This document shows positions 9,797 through 21,078 of a stretch of 64,000 nucleotides of DNA, in pieces (positions within the stretch are counted from its first letter, which is position 1; each line of letters begins with the position of its first letter). This stretch comes from Wurfbainia villosa (taxonomy: Eukaryota > Streptophyta > Magnoliopsida > Zingiberales > Zingiberaceae). The stretch covers positions 1,984,001 through 2,048,000 of the forward strand of contig JAKLTH010000238.1 in the NCBI GenBank assembly GCA_025175895.1. Reading direction: 5' to 3'. The translations under genes were made by a program, and so were the position numbers. The notes under the pieces are model-generated. The model worked only from the letters and a program-made list of their open reading frames with translations, was not told the DNA's origin and made no database searches.

Positions 9797-10598
9797 AAGA
9801 TGATGATGTATTATTGTATGAGTATGAGTTATTGCAGTGTTTGTTTGGCACTGAACTACGATCTAACCTCATTCATGCCTATTTCAATGTTTTGAGCAAC
9901 AAAGAAAATAACTATGGGCATGAAATATATTGTATGTCTCCTAATGTCCCGGTACATACTCTTAATAGTTAATGATTATTTTTTAATTTTTTATAAAATG
10001 ATGTGATTACTATGCTCGAAAATACCAAGCAGAAGAGGATTATAGATAATAATTTTTCAGTATTTTTATCAAAGTTGACCAAGAGTTCATTGGGCAAGCT
10101 GTCAGAGCTACAGAAAGAGCTCCTAGAACACTATAAACACATACTTTTCCCTATGCATTATAAAGCACATTGGTTCTTGCTCGTGTATACTCCAAGCGAA
10201 AAATATTTCACGCTGAAAAATTCTATTAGTAGCCCTATTTACAAATGTACAGCGAAGAAATTTATAAGTTGGTTAAAAAAATAAGTTACTTTTATTTTTT
10301 AAAAATTTGTACACATCTTTTATGATTGATTTGATAAATATATTTGTTTGAATTGGTTGTGTAGGCAAAATTTTTGGCAAGATATCTTTGGAATGTGGAA
10401 CAATGTGATATTGAAATAGGTGAAGTAATTGCTGTAAAGAGTCGACAACAAGGAAATAATTTGAATTGTGGTGTTTATATTTGTCTATGGGGTGAATGCT
10501 TTGCCCGAGATAATCCAACATTTTGGAAAGAAGAATGGGACACATCAATTGAAGGGTATAGAGCTCGGATTGCTTCGGCCATTTTGTCTGATAAATGA
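9797..10598 (+). pseudogene. Ulp1-like (C48) protease, C-terminal exons only
   Basis: Three open exon-like blocks: ~9797-9950 (WQDDDVLLYEYELLQCLFG...), ~10,003-10,285 (…HYKAHWFLLVYTPSEKYF…) and ~10,362-10,598 (AKFLARYLWN… to the stop). The last two are separated by an intron-like AT-rich gap ending TTGTGTAG. The second block carries the catalytic His of the Ulp1/SENP fold (AHWFLLVY). The third carries the Gln and Cys (RQQGNNLNCGVYICLW). The usual catalytic Asp position reads TLKNSIS, with Asn. The N-terminal part of such a protein was not found upstream. It ends 170 bp before the left end of the 13.8-kb MULE. Most likely a relic of transposon-borne Ulp1 cargo; a fragment of a cellular SUMO protease is less likely. 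Confidence 0.6.
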
Positions 10599-10760
10599 GG
10601 CTTATTCAAAGGATTGAAATGACTTATCAGTGCGTTATCAGTGCTTCGATAATCTTGTCTGATAGTTGTTATGTATTTGTGATAATGAATATATAATTAT
10701 GTTTTAAATTGGTGTCCTGATATTATGAATTTGTAGAACAGTATTTTGGTGGGATGATAA

Positions 10761-10769
10761 TTTCATGTT
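10761..10769. repeat. Left 9-bp target-site duplication of MULE-1
   Basis: TTTCATGTT immediately before the left terminal inverted repeat. An identical TTTCATGTT follows the right repeat at 24,601-24,609. Nine bases is the usual duplication length for Mutator-like elements. Confidence 0.8.
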
Positions 10770-10959
10770 CGACAATTTACCAAACACAACTCCTGAAGTT
10801 CGGAATTGCCCAAAAAGCGCAACATAGTTTCAGATTTACCAAATGGCGCGCGTAATTCCCAAAATACCCCTCCCACCAAACAACCTGCAATTTAATGTAG
10901 AGAGAGAATTTGCATCCATCCGAGCCACAATTGGAAATCCCGAGCCATCCAAATGTCAC
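10770..10959 (+). repeat. Left terminal inverted repeat of MULE-1
   Basis: Matches the reverse complement of 24,411-24,600 along ~190 bases, with landmarks in the same order: CCTGAAGTTCGGAATTGCCC, AACATAGTTTCAGATTTA, TAATTCCCAAAATACCCCTC, CATCCGAGCCACAATTG and CCCGAGCCATCCAAATGTC. Differences are scattered substitutions and one small gap. 10,960-11,380 beyond it contains no coding signal and may be the transposase promoter. Confidence 0.9.
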
Positions 10960-11449
10960 TTCCAGCCGCGTGGGAGCGCCAGCCCCCTGCTGTTGATGAG
11001 CACCACACGCAGCTTTCCTCCGCAAACCAACTGAGCAACACAATTTTTGATGAAACCCTAGTAGAAACTCTGAAACTCTAGATATTATCAACGACATCAC
11101 TGCTCCAACGAATATATCGGGTAGGGTTTCCGAAAGTTGGCGCAGCTCAGTCACCAGCTGCTTCACATAGTATTATCATGTATGTATATGTTTTTATTCT
11201 TGAGACTGCTATGAGGTTAATAAATGCATTGTAGGTGGTTGTATAACCAAGTTTGCCACGCACCCATAAATACGAGGTAGGCATATCATACCAAAGTTTG
11301 GCACACACCCATAATTGCGATGCAGGAGGTTCATAACCAAGTTTTGTCGCCACCTAAACAAATTCCACCTAACTTAAAAGGTGATGCTTCCAATTAAATC
11401 CCACGATTACTGAAGTTCCCTGATTGATATTCCCAGCACTAGGAGATTC

Positions 11450-12310
11450 AATCTGTCCGAGAGAGTAGGTGGTGCTGGGAATTGAAATATCGTCACCATT
11501 GTGGTCCTGCAATTAAAACTCCCAGCACTATGGGGATTGAACTTGTCGAGATAAATGGTGGTGCTGGAAATTTATATCCCAGCACCACCGTGGTAATGAG
11601 ATTCAAACTCCCAGCAACACTATGGTGTTGGGAATCTAATTCACGGGACCAGGGAGATATAAGTTGTCGACATTAAGGGTGGTGCTGGGAACTGAAACCC
11701 CAGTAACACTGTGGTCCTGCGATTAAAACTCCCATCACCATTGGGATTGAACTGGTCGAGATAAATGATGGTGCTGGGAATTTATATCCCAACACCACCG
11801 TGGTAATGGGATTCAAACTCCGAGCAATACCATGGTGCTGGGAATTACATTCCCAACACCAAGGAGATATAAGTTCCCAAGATTAAAGGTGGTGCTGGGA
11901 ACTGAAACCTCAGCAACACTGTGGTCCTGCAATTAATACTCCCAGCACCATGGAGAATGAACTCGTCGAGATAAATGGTGGTGCTGGGAATTTATATCCC
12001 AGCACCACCGTGGTAATGGGATTCAAACTCCCAACAACACCATGGTGCTGGGAATGTAATTTCCAGCACTAGGTAGATATAAGTTGCCGACATTATTGGT
12101 GGTGCTGGGAACTGAAACCCCAGCAACACTGTGGTCCTACGATTAAAACTCCCATCACCAGGGAGATTGAACTGGTTGAGATAAATGATGGTACTGGGAA
12201 TTTATATCCCAGCACCACCGTGGTCCTGGGATATAAATTTCCAGCACCATGGAGAGGGAACCTGGCCGAGAAAAATAGTGGTGCTGGCAATTTATATCGG
12301 AGATAAATAA
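11450..12310. repeat. Tandem array, 210-bp period, with palindromic sub-units
   Basis: The marker GTGGTCCTGC (or GTGGTCCTAC) recurs at 11,501, 11,711, 11,921 and 12,131, exactly 210 bp apart each time. Within each unit are several copies of a short palindromic core of the form GTGCTGGGAA-TTTATA-TCCCAGCAC. Looser versions of the core extend to ~11,380. There is no coding potential. The same core builds the second array at 19.1-20.6 kb. Confidence 0.9.
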
Positions 12311-12555
12311 AGTCCTCTAGGCGAGTCGAGTGCAAGCGTGGCCTAAACTATCATCCTCTACCTTTCCTTAGGCTCCCAAATAGTAGTTCTAAAAATTAAT
12401 GTTCTGTGACAACATTCAGACGAGTGTGCCAATTGGCACGCACCCATAACTGCTGGCAGGAGTGTCGGAACTAAGTATCCCTCTGCGCATAAACCTTCTA
12501 AATGTCTTCCTCTTCCATTCCATATCTACTGTTCCTAATTTCAACATTGATAGGT

Positions 12556-12589
12556 CCATCAATGGGTTTCGGTCAAAACCCATTGATGG
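12556..12589. repeat. Perfect 14-bp hairpin (copy 1)
   Basis: CCATCAATGGGTTT and its exact complement AAACCCATTGATGG are separated by the 6-base loop CGGTCA. The same hairpin recurs at 19,403-19,434 and in decayed form near 19,700, each time next to a palindromic satellite array. Confidence 0.85.
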
Positions 12590-12755
12590 CCCTATCCACC
12601 TCAAATTTGTAGGTTAGTGAAGTGCATAATTGGGAAACCTAACCCTAAACTCTCATCCTCCACTTGTCCTTAGGCTTCTAAACCCTAGTTAAAAAAATTC
12701 AGCCTACTTGCCTACCACACTACATATAATAGTTTTGATTTTAAAAACCTTTGCA

Positions 12756-14907
12756 GGGACGACCCCCTTCCTGATGAAGTGTTAACATTTTTGAAAACAA
12801 TTGAATCAAATTTGAAGGATAGAGAGTTAGATGATCAAGATTCCATAAATCTGTCCCTAAGTAATATTCCATCTTCATCTCGGTTCTTGATGTAGAATAA
12901 ATTACGATGATCAACACCTTGATATAAATAGAGAAACTTCTTCCATACTCGAAGAAGAGTTTGTCACTGCTACTACAGTAGTTCATGAATATTTTGAACA
13001 AACTTGGAGTGAAGAGGAGGTAAGTGATATACAAGCGATAAAAGAGTTAGAATATACAAATCCTTCGGAAGAATTCTTAGCTGATGATATCCAACATGAA
13101 GAAGGTGAGTTAAACCCAGATCAGTACAGTGACTTAGAGGAAGTATTCCCAATTGCTGATGATCTCTATGTTTTAAATCCACGAATAACACAATTGGCAT
13201 ATGTCAGTTCATCAGATCCAAATGAATTTTTCACTGGACAAGTTTTTTCCTCTCGACAAGAGTTTAAAGATGCACTAGTAAGGCATACGATGCTAAAAAA
13301 AACATCAGATACAAGCCAGTTGACACCAGACTTAATAGAATTAAAGTTATTTACTTCAGTCAGCCATGTTCATGGAGTTTAGTTGCAAGCGGAGACGTGG
13401 AGTTCATCATTACAAAATATGTAGCGTAGATGAATGTGACACGATTAGGAAACAACATATCACCATGCTTGCACATCCACATTTGTAGCAAACCAGATTG
13501 TAGGACGGTTAGCTACTTCTGATGATTACAAACCAAGTTCAATTCGAAGAGAAATGCAAGCTAGGTTTGGTGTTCACATTTCATACAAGAAAGCATACAC
13601 AGTCAGACAGAAAGCATTAAAAAGAGTGCTAGGTAATTTTGATCAGGCCTATATTGATCTTCCAATGTACTTGCGTGAGTTAAGAGTTAGAGATCCTGAT
13701 ACCTATGTTGCAGTACTAAGAAATGGTGAAAATCAATTCCAATAATATTTTTAGGTATTTGGTGCTTGTGGAAGAGTATTCAGGTCTTATTTGCGAAAAC
13801 TAATTGGAATTGATGCTACACATATCACTAGCAAGTATCCTGGTGTGTTGCTAATGGCTACTGTCGTTGACGGTAATGCAAAAATTATGTCAGTTGCATT
13901 TGGAATTGCCGAAGTTGAATGTGGATCGGCCTGGGAGTGGTTTTTGGATCATGTAAAGACATTCCTTGTTATCCTGCCAGAGTCGTTGAGCATTGATCGG
14001 ATAGATATCGGGGGATTATATCAGCAGTTAACAAAGTGTATCTATCTGCCCATCATGCTTTTTGTTGCTATCACTTATCTTGTAACATGGTAACAGATAC
14101 CCGGGATAGATCCTCATTAGGTTTATTTTGGCGGCGTAGAGCCGATACAGTTGAGTTTGATCGATTAATGCAGAACATGCATGACAAACACAAGGATGCA
14201 TATGCGTGGCTATAAAAGATCGATCCTAAAAGATGGGCCAATGCACAGTTTCATGAGAGGAGGTACACAATGTTAACCACTAATTGTTCTGAGAGTTTAA
14301 ATGCATTATTCAAGGAAACACGCGAACTCCCCATCACCAGTTTAATTGATAACATAGAAGAAAGGTTGCTCAATAGTTCTTTAACCATAGGGAAGAATCT
14401 TCAAAAAGGTCAGGTTTTCTAACACCTTATGCCATTAAAGAGATTGATGAAAGGAGAGAAAGAACTCGATTATATTCAGTATTCCCATACTCACAATCGG
14501 AAATAGAAGTACAGACAATAGCTTCTTCATATATTTTTGATTTGGAGAGGCGAAGTTGCATCTGCGGTGAGTTTTAAATTTCAGGAATTCCTTGCTAGTA
14601 TGTTATTGTAGTCATCATATATCGGAACATGGATCCATACCATTATTGTGAGCATTATTTTCTAAGGGAAACTTGGGAGGTCACTTACATGGATCGTATT
14701 TACCCATGTCGAAGTAAGAAATTTGGCCTAATGGTGACAAAATTTTTGGAGTTCTACCTCCTCGTAGCCTTGTGTAGCCGGGGCGAAGAAAAAAAGCATG
14801 CATTGAATCTAAACATACTGGGAGGGTGAAAAATAAATGCAGCAGATGCAAACAGCTTGGGCATAATAGGAGGTCTTGTAGAATGTCACCGCCTACTAAT
14901 TCCTAAG
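12756..14907 (+). pseudogene. MURA-type MULE transposase (decayed) of MULE-1
   Basis: Domains in order. An acidic N-terminal region (~12,770-13,190) is followed by a MuDR-type N-terminal domain (from FTGQVFSSRQEFKDALVRHT at ~13,230). A helical DNA-binding stretch follows (MQARFGVHISYKKAYTVRQK, 13,554). The DDE transposase domain has its first Asp in KLIGIDATHITSKYPG (~13,800) and its second in SDRYRGIISAVNKVYL (~13,985), then HHAFCCYHLSCNM. A SWIM zinc finger at ~14,555-14,600 has its last His replaced by Tyr (CICGEF...PC*YV). A C-terminal CCHC knuckle (NKCSRCKQLGHNRRSC) ends at the stop 14,905-14,907. Frameshifts near 13,385, 13,745 and 13,985 and several stops rule out a full-length product. 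It would otherwise cut and rejoin the element ends in the nucleus. Confidence 0.85.
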
Positions 14908-15154
14908 TGTAAATAGTGGTTGTGTAAATATTTGTAAAGGAAACAATGTTTATGTTAGACGACTTATTTTTCAAATACTTACTATGTAATTAATTTGTGT
15001 GTGGTAGTTGTATTAAATGCGGGAAGGGTGTTTTGGGAATTATCACAAACCAACCCTTTGGCGTCCTCATTAACTCGTTTTCGGTAGGCTACATTAAGTG
15101 AAAAATCGTCGAGGAGCTTCTTAACCCCTTCCTTTACAATAGATCATCTCCTTC

Positions 15155-15457
15155 ATGGCTTCCCGAGGCGAACACAACCCTGGGGAGAAGTCTTCTTCCT
15201 CCTCCAACGTTGAGGAGGGGTCCTCGGCCCCTCCTCCGACTCAGCGCATCTTTGTACCAACAATGGAGAAGCAGCGTGTTGTTCTGATAAGGTGCTTGGA
15301 AACTGCGAGGCGTGACCGGGAGGAGGCCACCCAACGCTTGGAGGTTATTCTCCAGGATGAGCAAAATGTACGCGCTGCTTTAGCGCAGGTGGAGAGATGG
15401 ATGGCAGAACGAGAGGGTGTTCGATCGAGGCGAGGGAACGAGCATGGATTCTCTTAG
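15155..15457 (+). CDS. Small ORF of unknown function inside MULE-1 (100 aa)
   Basis: An uninterrupted 100-codon frame starting in a good plant context (CTTCATGGCT). The product begins with a Ser- and Glu-rich stretch (GEKSSSSSNVEEGSSAPPPT) and continues as a charged, probably helical coiled-coil segment (LETARRDREEATQRLEVILQ ... VERWMAEREGV). I recognise no domain. It lies 250 bp after the transposase and ~570 bp before the decayed Ulp1-like gene, same strand. The overlapping minus-strand frame is a shadow. It may be a piece of a captured gene or chance; there is no independent evidence of expression. Confidence 0.35.
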   Translation: MASRGEHNPGEKSSSSSNVEEGSSAPPPTQRIFVPTMEKQRVVLIRCLETARRDREEATQRLEVILQDEQNVRAALAQVERWMAEREGVRSRRGNEHGFS

Positions 15458-16031
15458 ATCTGTACCTGGATCATCTTAAATGTCTATGTCATATATATCT
15501 GTAAATATGTTTTGGTTGGCCTACCTAAATGAATGTTGATATATTTTGCATTATCGTGGCCTGCCTGAAACTTATGGCCTAAATAATTGAATGTTAAGCT
15601 ATTTTGTAAAATTGTAATATAAATCCGGCTCACCGCACCCGATCCGTTAATATAAAACTCCCCGGTGTCAGTTCAAACATCTCAAGACGATATTTCATTT
15701 CTCTGTCGCTCCTTCCGATCTGTCTCTCATGGAATTGCCTAATGCTTCCATTTTTGATGTTCATAAGTTTTGTAGATTACTTAACTTCTTTCGTTGACCA
15801 TAATCTGTGTCGCTATGGCTCCTTCCGATCTATCTAGGATTTTTCCATTTTCATCAACGATGTCGTTTAAAGTCGGGCCTGATAGGGTTTAGGGTTTTAA
15901 TAAACCATTTGAGCAGAGGTAACGTTTGTTTGTATCAGCACACATGTTTCAATCCATTTCATCTATTAGTTTCAAATCGTCGTATTATATTGCATTTAGT
16001 TCATAACCTAACGTAGTATTTTCAGTTCACG

Positions 16032-18871
16032 ATGGCTTCAACTGGTGAATCATCAAGCGATACTTCTGGAAGAACCCGTGCGTTGATACGAGAAAGAACA
16101 AAGAGAATGAACTGGAAAAGCAACATTTCACAGTTTAAAAAATTTATTGCAAGTGTGCTGCCGACTGTGGAAGAAGAAATGCTTATTCGAAGCTCCCCAT
16201 TTGCGTAGGTTTTGGACATTCCAGATATTACCCATGTCAGACCCCTCGTTCAAAATATGTTTGATAATTGGGACTGCAGGGAGAAATGTTTTATATTCCA
16301 AGACAAAAAATTACATTTCACAAAGACGGATGTCTCCCTCATCCTTGGTCTACCAAATGATGGACTTGTAGTTCCTATGAATAAGAAGCTCCCTCTGGTC
16401 AGCTATATTTGCAATATTTCATGGAAGTTGATTGCTCTAATAAGCATCTGGAGGAATTAATGAAGAGTTTCAGATCTTCAGATAATTTAGGATCTGAAAA
16501 ATTTTATTGTCAGTTGTTTATTTTATATTTTTTTCTCTTGTGTGTTTTTTACTACCACCAGCAGTAAGCCTAGAATACCTATGCGATCACTTATAGATTG
16601 TGTAGATGATTTTGATAACTTAGGCAGGTAAAATTGGTGCGAAGCACTTTATACTTACATGGCTCCTCAAATGAAGTCAATTGGTATGGGAGTGACATTG
16701 CGACCAAAAGCAGAGGTCGGCGGTGGATCTACGAGACCAATGCTTAAGGGTTTCACACACTTATTGGCTGTGAGTGAATATATTTTATGTTTTCCACAAA
16801 GAGTATAGATCAATCTGTCTATTAACAACTAATCTTGTCATTCCAGGTATGGATGTGTGAGCATTTGTGTATCCTACCTCCACACGTCCCTCATGTTTTG
16901 CCAAGAATGCTGAGATGGAGGTGGAGTTCCACAAATGTAAGGGTCGTTAAGAAGATGGTAAATGGTCTTCTACCAGATAAAATCATTATTGATCTAATGG
17001 CAGCATAGTCAGAGCTGCATCGATACAGAACACTTCTCCACCTAGAATTTATGCATCAACTCCTCAACCCGAAACTCAGCTCGACGCAAGAGAAATGGCA
17101 TATCCAGTATGCCAGGAGAATGCAGAAATAGTTTCAACTCTAAGCACCAAGCTAGTTGAAGCAAGGTCTAACTTTGAAAGCACCTCCCTACTTAAGGATG
17201 CGACCATCGAAGAACAAGAAAAGAAAATACATGAGCTTCTTCAATAATTAGAGGAGGTCAAAAATAGGAAGGACAACGAGATAAGTGAAAGGGATAATAT
17301 AATTTCTGAAAAAGAAGCATTAATCGTTCAAAAGGACAGTTTAATATTGGAGCTTCAACTGAATTTACAATCCCGGGATGTAGAGGGGTTACAATCACAG
17401 CTCATACAAACTGTACAGACCCAACAACCTTCTCCTGCATACACTAGGCGGAAGGTTTGTGTGCGGAAGAGGGCTCTTCATGGTGTATCACCCCCTAAAT
17501 GTACAAGCATCCCTCCTGCATGGTTTGCTAACATTCCTAAAATAAGGAGAGTTGAAACTCAAATTGTACCCAGCAAGGCTATTGAGTATCCCTCAGCAAA
17601 CCCTAATATCGCTCCTGCAGAGCCAAATTTTGAGCAGGAGTCAGGCTAGGATAAAAAAGGGAAATCAATTACTGAGGAGTGTGAACCTGAAATATTAGAT
17701 ACTGCCACACAAGTCTCCACGGGCAAACAACCAACACTCGACGAAGTCAAGACGAGGATATTAGAGGTGAGCATAAGTTATCTTGTCCAGTCCTATTTTT
17801 CAGACAAAATATTTCTATCCCCACAGTTTTTTTTGTATACAGCAAGCTTATAAAGAATTCACCAGTAAGATGGATCCAACAGTCGGAGAGTGTTTATTAA
17901 AACTAAAAAAAATAGAGTAAGATAGTCTTATATGGAGTATTTATAATAGTCATCTTATGTTTTGAGAGTTGCTAATAACCCTTTCCTTGTGTAGTGTGAC
18001 AGTATCAGGACCAGTGTGGATGACCGATGCTATTAACTTATACATGGACTCTTTCCTTATAATATTTGATTGGGATGTTTTGACACATGGGGATTGCATA
18101 AGTGCTTATTTTTCAGTCTTAGTTGATGAGTGCAAGGTGACTGATAAGGCGTACTATAACTCAATATTCTGTGGGGCTGGATTCTCGGTAAGTTTTTGCC
18201 CCTTTTGCATGGAATTGTCAACTTTAAAGCTTCGGTGTTTTGATAGATTTTTTTATACACAGGATATGTTTAATATTATGTACACCCAAGCATTCGAGCA
18301 AACTTTTAAAACCCCAGGCGATCCAATCAGATACATATTTTGTCCAATAATCCGTGACGAGCACTGCCACCTACTAGTGGCGGACTTGGAAAATGCAGAG
18401 TTTATCCACTACAACTCATTGTCCGTCAGGAAAGCTTACACTACTCAATTTGAAGAAACAATAAGCAGTATTTTTTAAATATGTTAGTTAAATAAATCGT
18501 TTGTGTATAGAGGATTCATAGTATTTTTTTGGGTCCCAAAAAAGATCCACCCTTTGTATTATGATAACTGGCATCCTGGCCTGGCTGATAAATTTTGTAA
18601 TGTAAACTTTTTCATGCGTCGAGTCCAGGGTCCCAGACAAAGCTCTTCGTAAGACATTTAATATTCTTTGTAAATACCATATTTTATAAGCTAGCAATGG
18701 ACTAATCATTTATATTTTTTTACAGCTATGATTGTGCATTTTTTATAATACGATACATTGAGAGCCTATTATTTGGGTACCCTAAAAGATTCAGACAACA
18801 AGATATGAGGAGCTTTAGATTTGTGGTGGGGAATAGAATAATGCACAGCTCGCACTTTTGTTTGCAATTAT
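16032..18871 (+). pseudogene. Ulp1-like (C48) protease gene, decayed, in MULE-1
   Basis: Start chosen at 16,032 (MASTGESSSDTSGR), just after a leader intron ending TATTTTCAG. The N-terminal domain includes FTKTDVSLILGLPNDGLVVP, matching FTKRDVSLLLGI... of the opposite-strand gene. It continues through VDDFDNLGR*NW and MLKGFTHLLA, then CEHLCILPPHVPHVLPRMLR, a coiled coil (~17,110-17,400) and a basic linker. The protease domain begins at SGPVWMTDAINLYMDSF (~18,010). Catalytic His is in RDEHCHLLVADLENAEF (~18,360), the Asp position is Asn (IHYNSLS), Gln is in GPRQSSS, and Cys is in YDCAFFIIRY after an intron (donor at ~18,649, acceptor TTTTTTACAG at ~18,725). Stops at ~16,207, ~16,630, ~17,246 and ~17,647 show it is dead. 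Its exon plan parallels that of 21,079-24,144, so the two are paralogues. Confidence 0.75.
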
Positions 18872-19064
18872 GACTGTGCTGTATTGTGGGATATGTTGTA
18901 AGAGTATACAGAGTTTTAAATTTTTAACTACACCAAGGTGCCTGCCTGTAAAAGCCATTATCCAGATGCAAAGTGTAAATCCAATTTGTGTAGTATCTGT
19001 ACAACTATGAAATATATATACGTTGTTAAATATGTGAACCACTTCTACTTTATGATTTTGTGAT

Positions 19065-20650
19065 GGGATTTATATGTGGTGCTGGGAATTCAAATCTCAT
19101 GACCACTGTGTTCCTGGGATTATAATTTCCAACACCACCTTATTTCTCGGTCAGTTCGAAATTGTACGTGGTGCTGGAATTCAATTTTTAGGACCACTGT
19201 GTTCCTGAGATTATAATTCCAGCACCACCTTATTTCTCGCCCAGTTCGAAATTGTGCGTGGTGCTGGGAATCCAATTCCCAGCACCACTATGTTCTTGGT
19301 AATATAATTCTCAGCACCACCTTATTCGAACAGTTCAAAATTTGGGAGTCGTTAGGACTTTCAGTCCATGTCAAGATTTCGGAATTTGGACTCGTCTAGG
19401 TACATCAATGGGTTTCGGTCAAAACCCATTGATGGCCCTATTCACCCCATCTTTGATCCAATCTAACTCCAGTGGCTTTGGAAAGTGTCCCTCTGTGTAT
19501 CGTGTCTAAAATTTTTGATATTCAAGGTTTGATTAGGTTTACACAGCTATATTTCAGAAATCAGGCCCCGTGCCACGTGGCACGTGGTCAAAACTGGGAG
19601 GTAGGAGGATCAAGACAAAGTTTCATCGACACAACAACATTTGAAGTTGTTAGGTCTTTCAGTTCATGTCAAGATTTTGGAATTTGGACTCCTCTAAGTC
19701 CATCAATGAGTTTCGGTCAAAATCCAGGACTACAGTGTTGCTGGGAATATAATTCCCAACACCACCTTTTGGTCTCGGCCAACTTGAAATCATACATGGT
19801 GTTGGAAATTTAAATCTCAGAACCACTTTGTTCCTGTGAATATAATTAGTAGCACCACTCATTTTTCCATCCAGTTTGAACATCGAACGTGATACTGGGA
19901 ATTCAAATCTCAGGACCACTGTGTTCCTGTGAATATAATTGTCAGCACCACTCATTTTTCGGCCAGCTTTGAATTGTACGTGGTGTTGGAAATTCAAATC
20001 CTAGGACCAATGTGTTCCTAGGATTTTAATTCCCAACACCACCTTATTTCTCGACCAGTTCAAAATTGTACGTGGTGCTAGGAATTAAATTCCCAGCACC
20101 ACTGTGTTCCTGGTAATATAAATCACAGCACCGCCTTATTTCTCGGCCAGTTCGAAATTGTACGTGGTGTTGGGAATTAAATTCTCAGCACCACTGTGTT
20201 CCTGGGATTATAATTCCTAGCACCACCTTATTTCTCGGCCAGTTCGAAACTGTACGTGGTCTTGGGAATTAAATTTCCAGCACCACCGTATTTCTCGGTC
20301 AGTTCGAAATTGTACGTAGTGCTGGGAATTCAAATCTCAGGACCACTATGTTCCTGGGATTATAATTCCTAGCACCACCTTATTTCTCGGCCAGTTCGAA
20401 ATTGTACGTGGTCCTGGGAATTAAATTCCCAGCACCACTGTGTTCCTGGGATTATAATTCCCAGCACCACCGTATTTCTCGGCCAGTTCGAAATTGTACG
20501 TGGTGCTGGAAATTTAATTTCCAAGACCACTATGTTCCTGAGAATATAATCTTTTTGGATCAGAACCAGTTGGATTTGGATGTGTTGCTGGAAATTTAAA
20601 TCCCATAACCACTGTGTTACTGGGATTTGAATGCTAGCACCATCGAAGTC
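19065..20650. repeat. Tandem array, ~91-bp period, palindromic units
   Basis: Units carry TTATTTCTCGGCCAGTTCG, then AAATTGTACGTGGTGCTGGG, an inverted half TTCCCAGCACCACTGTGTTC, and CTGGGATTATAATTCCCAGC. The marker TATTTCTCG recurs at steps of about 90-92 bases (for example 19,141, 19,231, then 20,045, 20,136). About three units lie before and about nine after an interruption at 19,330-19,735. Degenerate units continue to ~20,830. The palindromic core is the same as in the 210-bp array. Confidence 0.9.
19403..19434. repeat. Perfect 13-bp hairpin (copy 2)
   Basis: CATCAATGGGTTT and AAACCCATTGATG around the loop CGGTCA, the same sequence as at 12,556-12,589. It sits in the block that interrupts the 91-bp array. 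That block is itself partly duplicated (19,345-19,440 resembles 19,640-19,730). Confidence 0.85.
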
Positions 20651-21078
20651 CTGGGATTAAAATCTCAGTACCACCGTGGTCCTGGGATTCAAATTTCCAA
20701 GATGGATATTTAACCTGGCAGAGATAGAAGGTGGTGTTGAGAATTTAAATTGCAGCAACACCATGGTCCTGCATTTTGAATAAGGTAGTGCTGGAAATTT
20801 AAACAAAATTCAACATTAGGGAATATAAACCTGCTAGATATAAAAAACCTCCCCTTCCATTCCATTTAATTTCACAACATCAAAACCAAATCATTGTATT
20901 GTTAGATTCAAGAATATAATCAACAATATATTATATAACATTTATTAAAGCTCAACCACAAACAATAATCAAAATTACAGTCACTGTTGATCTATGGAAT
21001 GCAGTATCATTTACAAATTAGCAAAATTCATAAATTACAAACATGCATTGTCATACTGCCACCTAAAGTTTTCTTAAA

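Noticed and set aside
19560..19590. Overlapping G-box palindromes (GCCACGTGGCACGTGG)
   Set aside because: Striking, but inside a satellite interruption with no gene start near; no support for a regulatory role.
11450..20830. Repeat arrays as CRISPR-like loci
   Set aside because: Units are contiguous tandem repeats without unique spacers of fixed length, and the genome is a plant's.
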